DNA from: Gallionella sp.
Lineage (GTDB): Bacteria; Pseudomonadota; Gammaproteobacteria; Burkholderiales; Gallionellaceae
DNA: 6,384 nt
Assembly (NCBI GenBank): GCA_030690245.1
Contig: JAUYGW010000189.1
Span: 1-6,384, forward strand
Reading direction: 5' to 3'
Made by a program: the position numbers and the translations under genes. The notes beneath the pieces were generated by a model, which saw nothing but the letters and a program-made list of their open reading frames with translations, did not search any database and had not been told where the DNA came from. Below, one piece after another: positions 5,268-6,384 of this stretch (its first letter is position 1; each line of letters begins with the position of its first letter).

Positions 5268-6263
5268 TTACACCATAGCCTCGCAGAAATTTTTATTGGA
5301 AGATACGGTTCCCGCCATCAGCAAGGCGAGATCGCCACCTTCCATCGGCTTGCCATAAAAATAACCTTGCACTTCATCGCAACCATTGAGTTTCAGGAAG
5401 TCGGCTTGCATTTGCGTTTCCACACCTTCGGCAATCACCTTCAGCTTCAGGCTGCGTCCCATCCCGATAATCGCCATGACGATGCCGTCGTCGTTGATGC
5501 CTCCCTGACAGTCTCTGACGAATGATTGGTCGATTTTCAGCTTATCGATCGGAAAGCGTTTCAGATAGCTGAGTGACGAATAACCCGTGCCGAAATCATC
5601 AATCGCAATCTGGATTCCGATGGCGCGCAGCTCATCAAGGATCGCGATGACGGCGTCCTCAGCATACATCGCGATATTTTCCGTAATTTCCAGTTCCAGA
5701 TACCCGGAAAATAGCCCGGTTTCCTTCAGCACCGTCCTGATGGTTTGAGCCAAGGCCGGCTGCAGGAACTGTATCGCCGACAAATTGACGGCAATACGGA
5801 TAGGCGGTAATCCCGCATCCTGCCATTGTTTGTTCTGGGCGCACGCGGCGCGCAACACCCATTCACCAACGGAAACAATCAGCCCAGTTTCCTCCAGTAT
5901 GGGAATAAATTCGCTGGGCGAAATCATGCCTAATTCAGGATGTTGCCAGCGGATCAGCGCTTCCGCCCCGACAACCAGACCGCTTAAAAGATCAAACTGG
6001 GGCTGATAATGAAGCACGAACTGTCTTTTCTCCAATGCGTGATAAAGAGCCGTTTCCATAATCAGCCGATCTTTCCCGCGCGTATCCATCTCAGGTTTAT
6101 AGGCCTGGTAACTGCTCCCTGCATCCCCCTTTGCGCTATACAGTGCGGACTCCGCATTCTTGAATAAATCGTTCCAATTCTGCCCGTTCCTGGGATAAAA
6201 ACTCACCCCCACGCTTGCCTTGACAAACAGTTCCTGACCGTCAACCTGAAATACCCCATTCAT
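5268..6263 (-). CDS. EAL-domain c-di-GMP phosphodiesterase with truncated GGDEF domain, 331 aa
   Basis: The EAL domain (about 66-312) hydrolyses cyclic di-GMP to pGpG and typically lowers c-di-GMP to favour motility over biofilm. Residues expected for activity are present: E101-A-L, R105, N160 in VNLS, E192 in ELEITE, D222-D223 in IDDFGTGYSS, K243 in KLKID, E279 in AEGVE and Q299 in QGYFYG. The first ~57 residues are only the C-terminal end of a GGDEF domain (VKASVGVSFYP and NAESALYSAKG). The GG(D/E)EF motif and any sensor or membrane part are missing. In the same frame a TAG lies 24 nt upstream of the ATG, and the sequence before it is not GGDEF-like. No Shine-Dalgarno precedes the ATG. This is therefore probably the 3' part of a longer GGDEF-EAL gene broken near 6260, a pseudogene unless the fragment is expressed. 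GC content is visibly lower than in surE-pcm-nlpD. Confidence 0.85.
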   Translation of the reverse strand: MNGVFQVDGQELFVKASVGVSFYPRNGQNWNDLFKNAESALYSAKGDAGSSYQAYKPEMDTRGKDRLIMETALYHALEKRQFVLHYQPQFDLLSGLVVGAEALIRWQHPELGMISPSEFIPILEETGLIVSVGEWVLRAACAQNKQWQDAGLPPIRIAVNLSAIQFLQPALAQTIRTVLKETGLFSGYLELEITENIAMYAEDAVIAILDELRAIGIQIAIDDFGTGYSSLSYLKRFPIDKLKIDQSFVRDCQGGINDDGIVMAIIGMGRSLKLKVIAEGVETQMQADFLKLNGCDEVQGYFYGKPMEGGDLALLMAGTVSSNKNFCEAMV

Positions 6264-6384
6264 GCATTGATGGATATAGAATTTGACATGCTACCTCATC
6301 AGATATGAATATTTTAGCTTTTGACCCTTTGTCTGCCAAGTCTGTCCAATATTGCACAAACTCTTTCCATTTATCTGATCTTCT
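6241..6384 (-). other. Possible C-terminal fragment of an unrecognised gene, running off the right edge
   Basis: From the window edge one minus-strand frame is open for 47 codons to a TGA at 6243-6241. It has a protein-like composition (for example DKWKEFVQYWTDLADKG and ISDEVACQILYPS). It overlaps the first 23 nt of the EAL reading frame. The stretch is markedly more AT-rich than the rest of the window. A second frame is also open for most of this short region, so openness alone proves little. I do not recognise the peptide. It could be the tail of a gene joined to the broken GGDEF-EAL gene by a rearrangement near 6260, or simply noncoding. Confidence 0.25.

Overview
The window looks like the chromosome of a Betaproteobacterium. 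The gene order surE-pcm-nlpD is a beta/gammaproteobacterial signature, the helicase is of the proteobacterial Rep type, and the core genes are moderately GC-rich. My impression is a member of the Nitrosomonadales (Gallionella/Sideroxydans-like), but that is a recollection of protein style and not a proven placement.

Layout, left to right. (1) 1-1222, minus: the N-terminal ~60% of the Rep DNA helicase, running off the left edge. (2) 1223-1387: a short divergent intergenic region with a candidate extended -10 promoter for rep. (3) 1388-1588, plus: a 66-residue cysteine-containing protein of unknown function with a strong ribosome binding site. Its stop codon overlaps that of the next, convergent gene on a CTAG palindrome. 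(4) 1585-2439, minus: a radical SAM protein of unassigned function. (5) 2440-2580: a 141-bp nearly full-length imperfect palindrome, flanked by TCAA direct repeats and resembling a MITE, ERIC or REP-type element. (6) 2581-4915, minus: nlpD, pcm and surE, tightly overlapping and evidently one operon transcribed surE to pcm to nlpD. (7) 4916-5267: a surE leader of about 350 bp with an 18-bp-period tandem repeat, a tRNA-Pro-like 3'-end remnant and a weak candidate promoter. (8) 5268-6263, minus: a complete EAL (c-di-GMP phosphodiesterase) domain behind a truncated GGDEF domain. (9) 6241-6384: AT-rich sequence with a possible fragment of another reading frame running off the right edge.

How the genes fit together: SurE (nucleotidase), Pcm (isoaspartate repair methyltransferase) and NlpD (lipoprotein activator of a cell-wall amidase) form the classic stationary-phase/stress operon. 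In many relatives rpoS follows nlpD; here a radical SAM gene follows instead.

The most interesting structure is the palindromic element between nlpD and the radical SAM gene. If the TCAA flanks are a target-site duplication, the insertion hit a TTGA in which the nlpD stop (TGA) and the radical SAM start (TTG) overlapped. Duplicating those four bases kept both the stop and the start while separating two coupled genes by a 141-nt hairpin. Other points of note are the tRNA remnant in the surE leader and the broken GGDEF-EAL gene at the right edge. I found no CRISPR array, rRNA, complete tRNA or phage gene.
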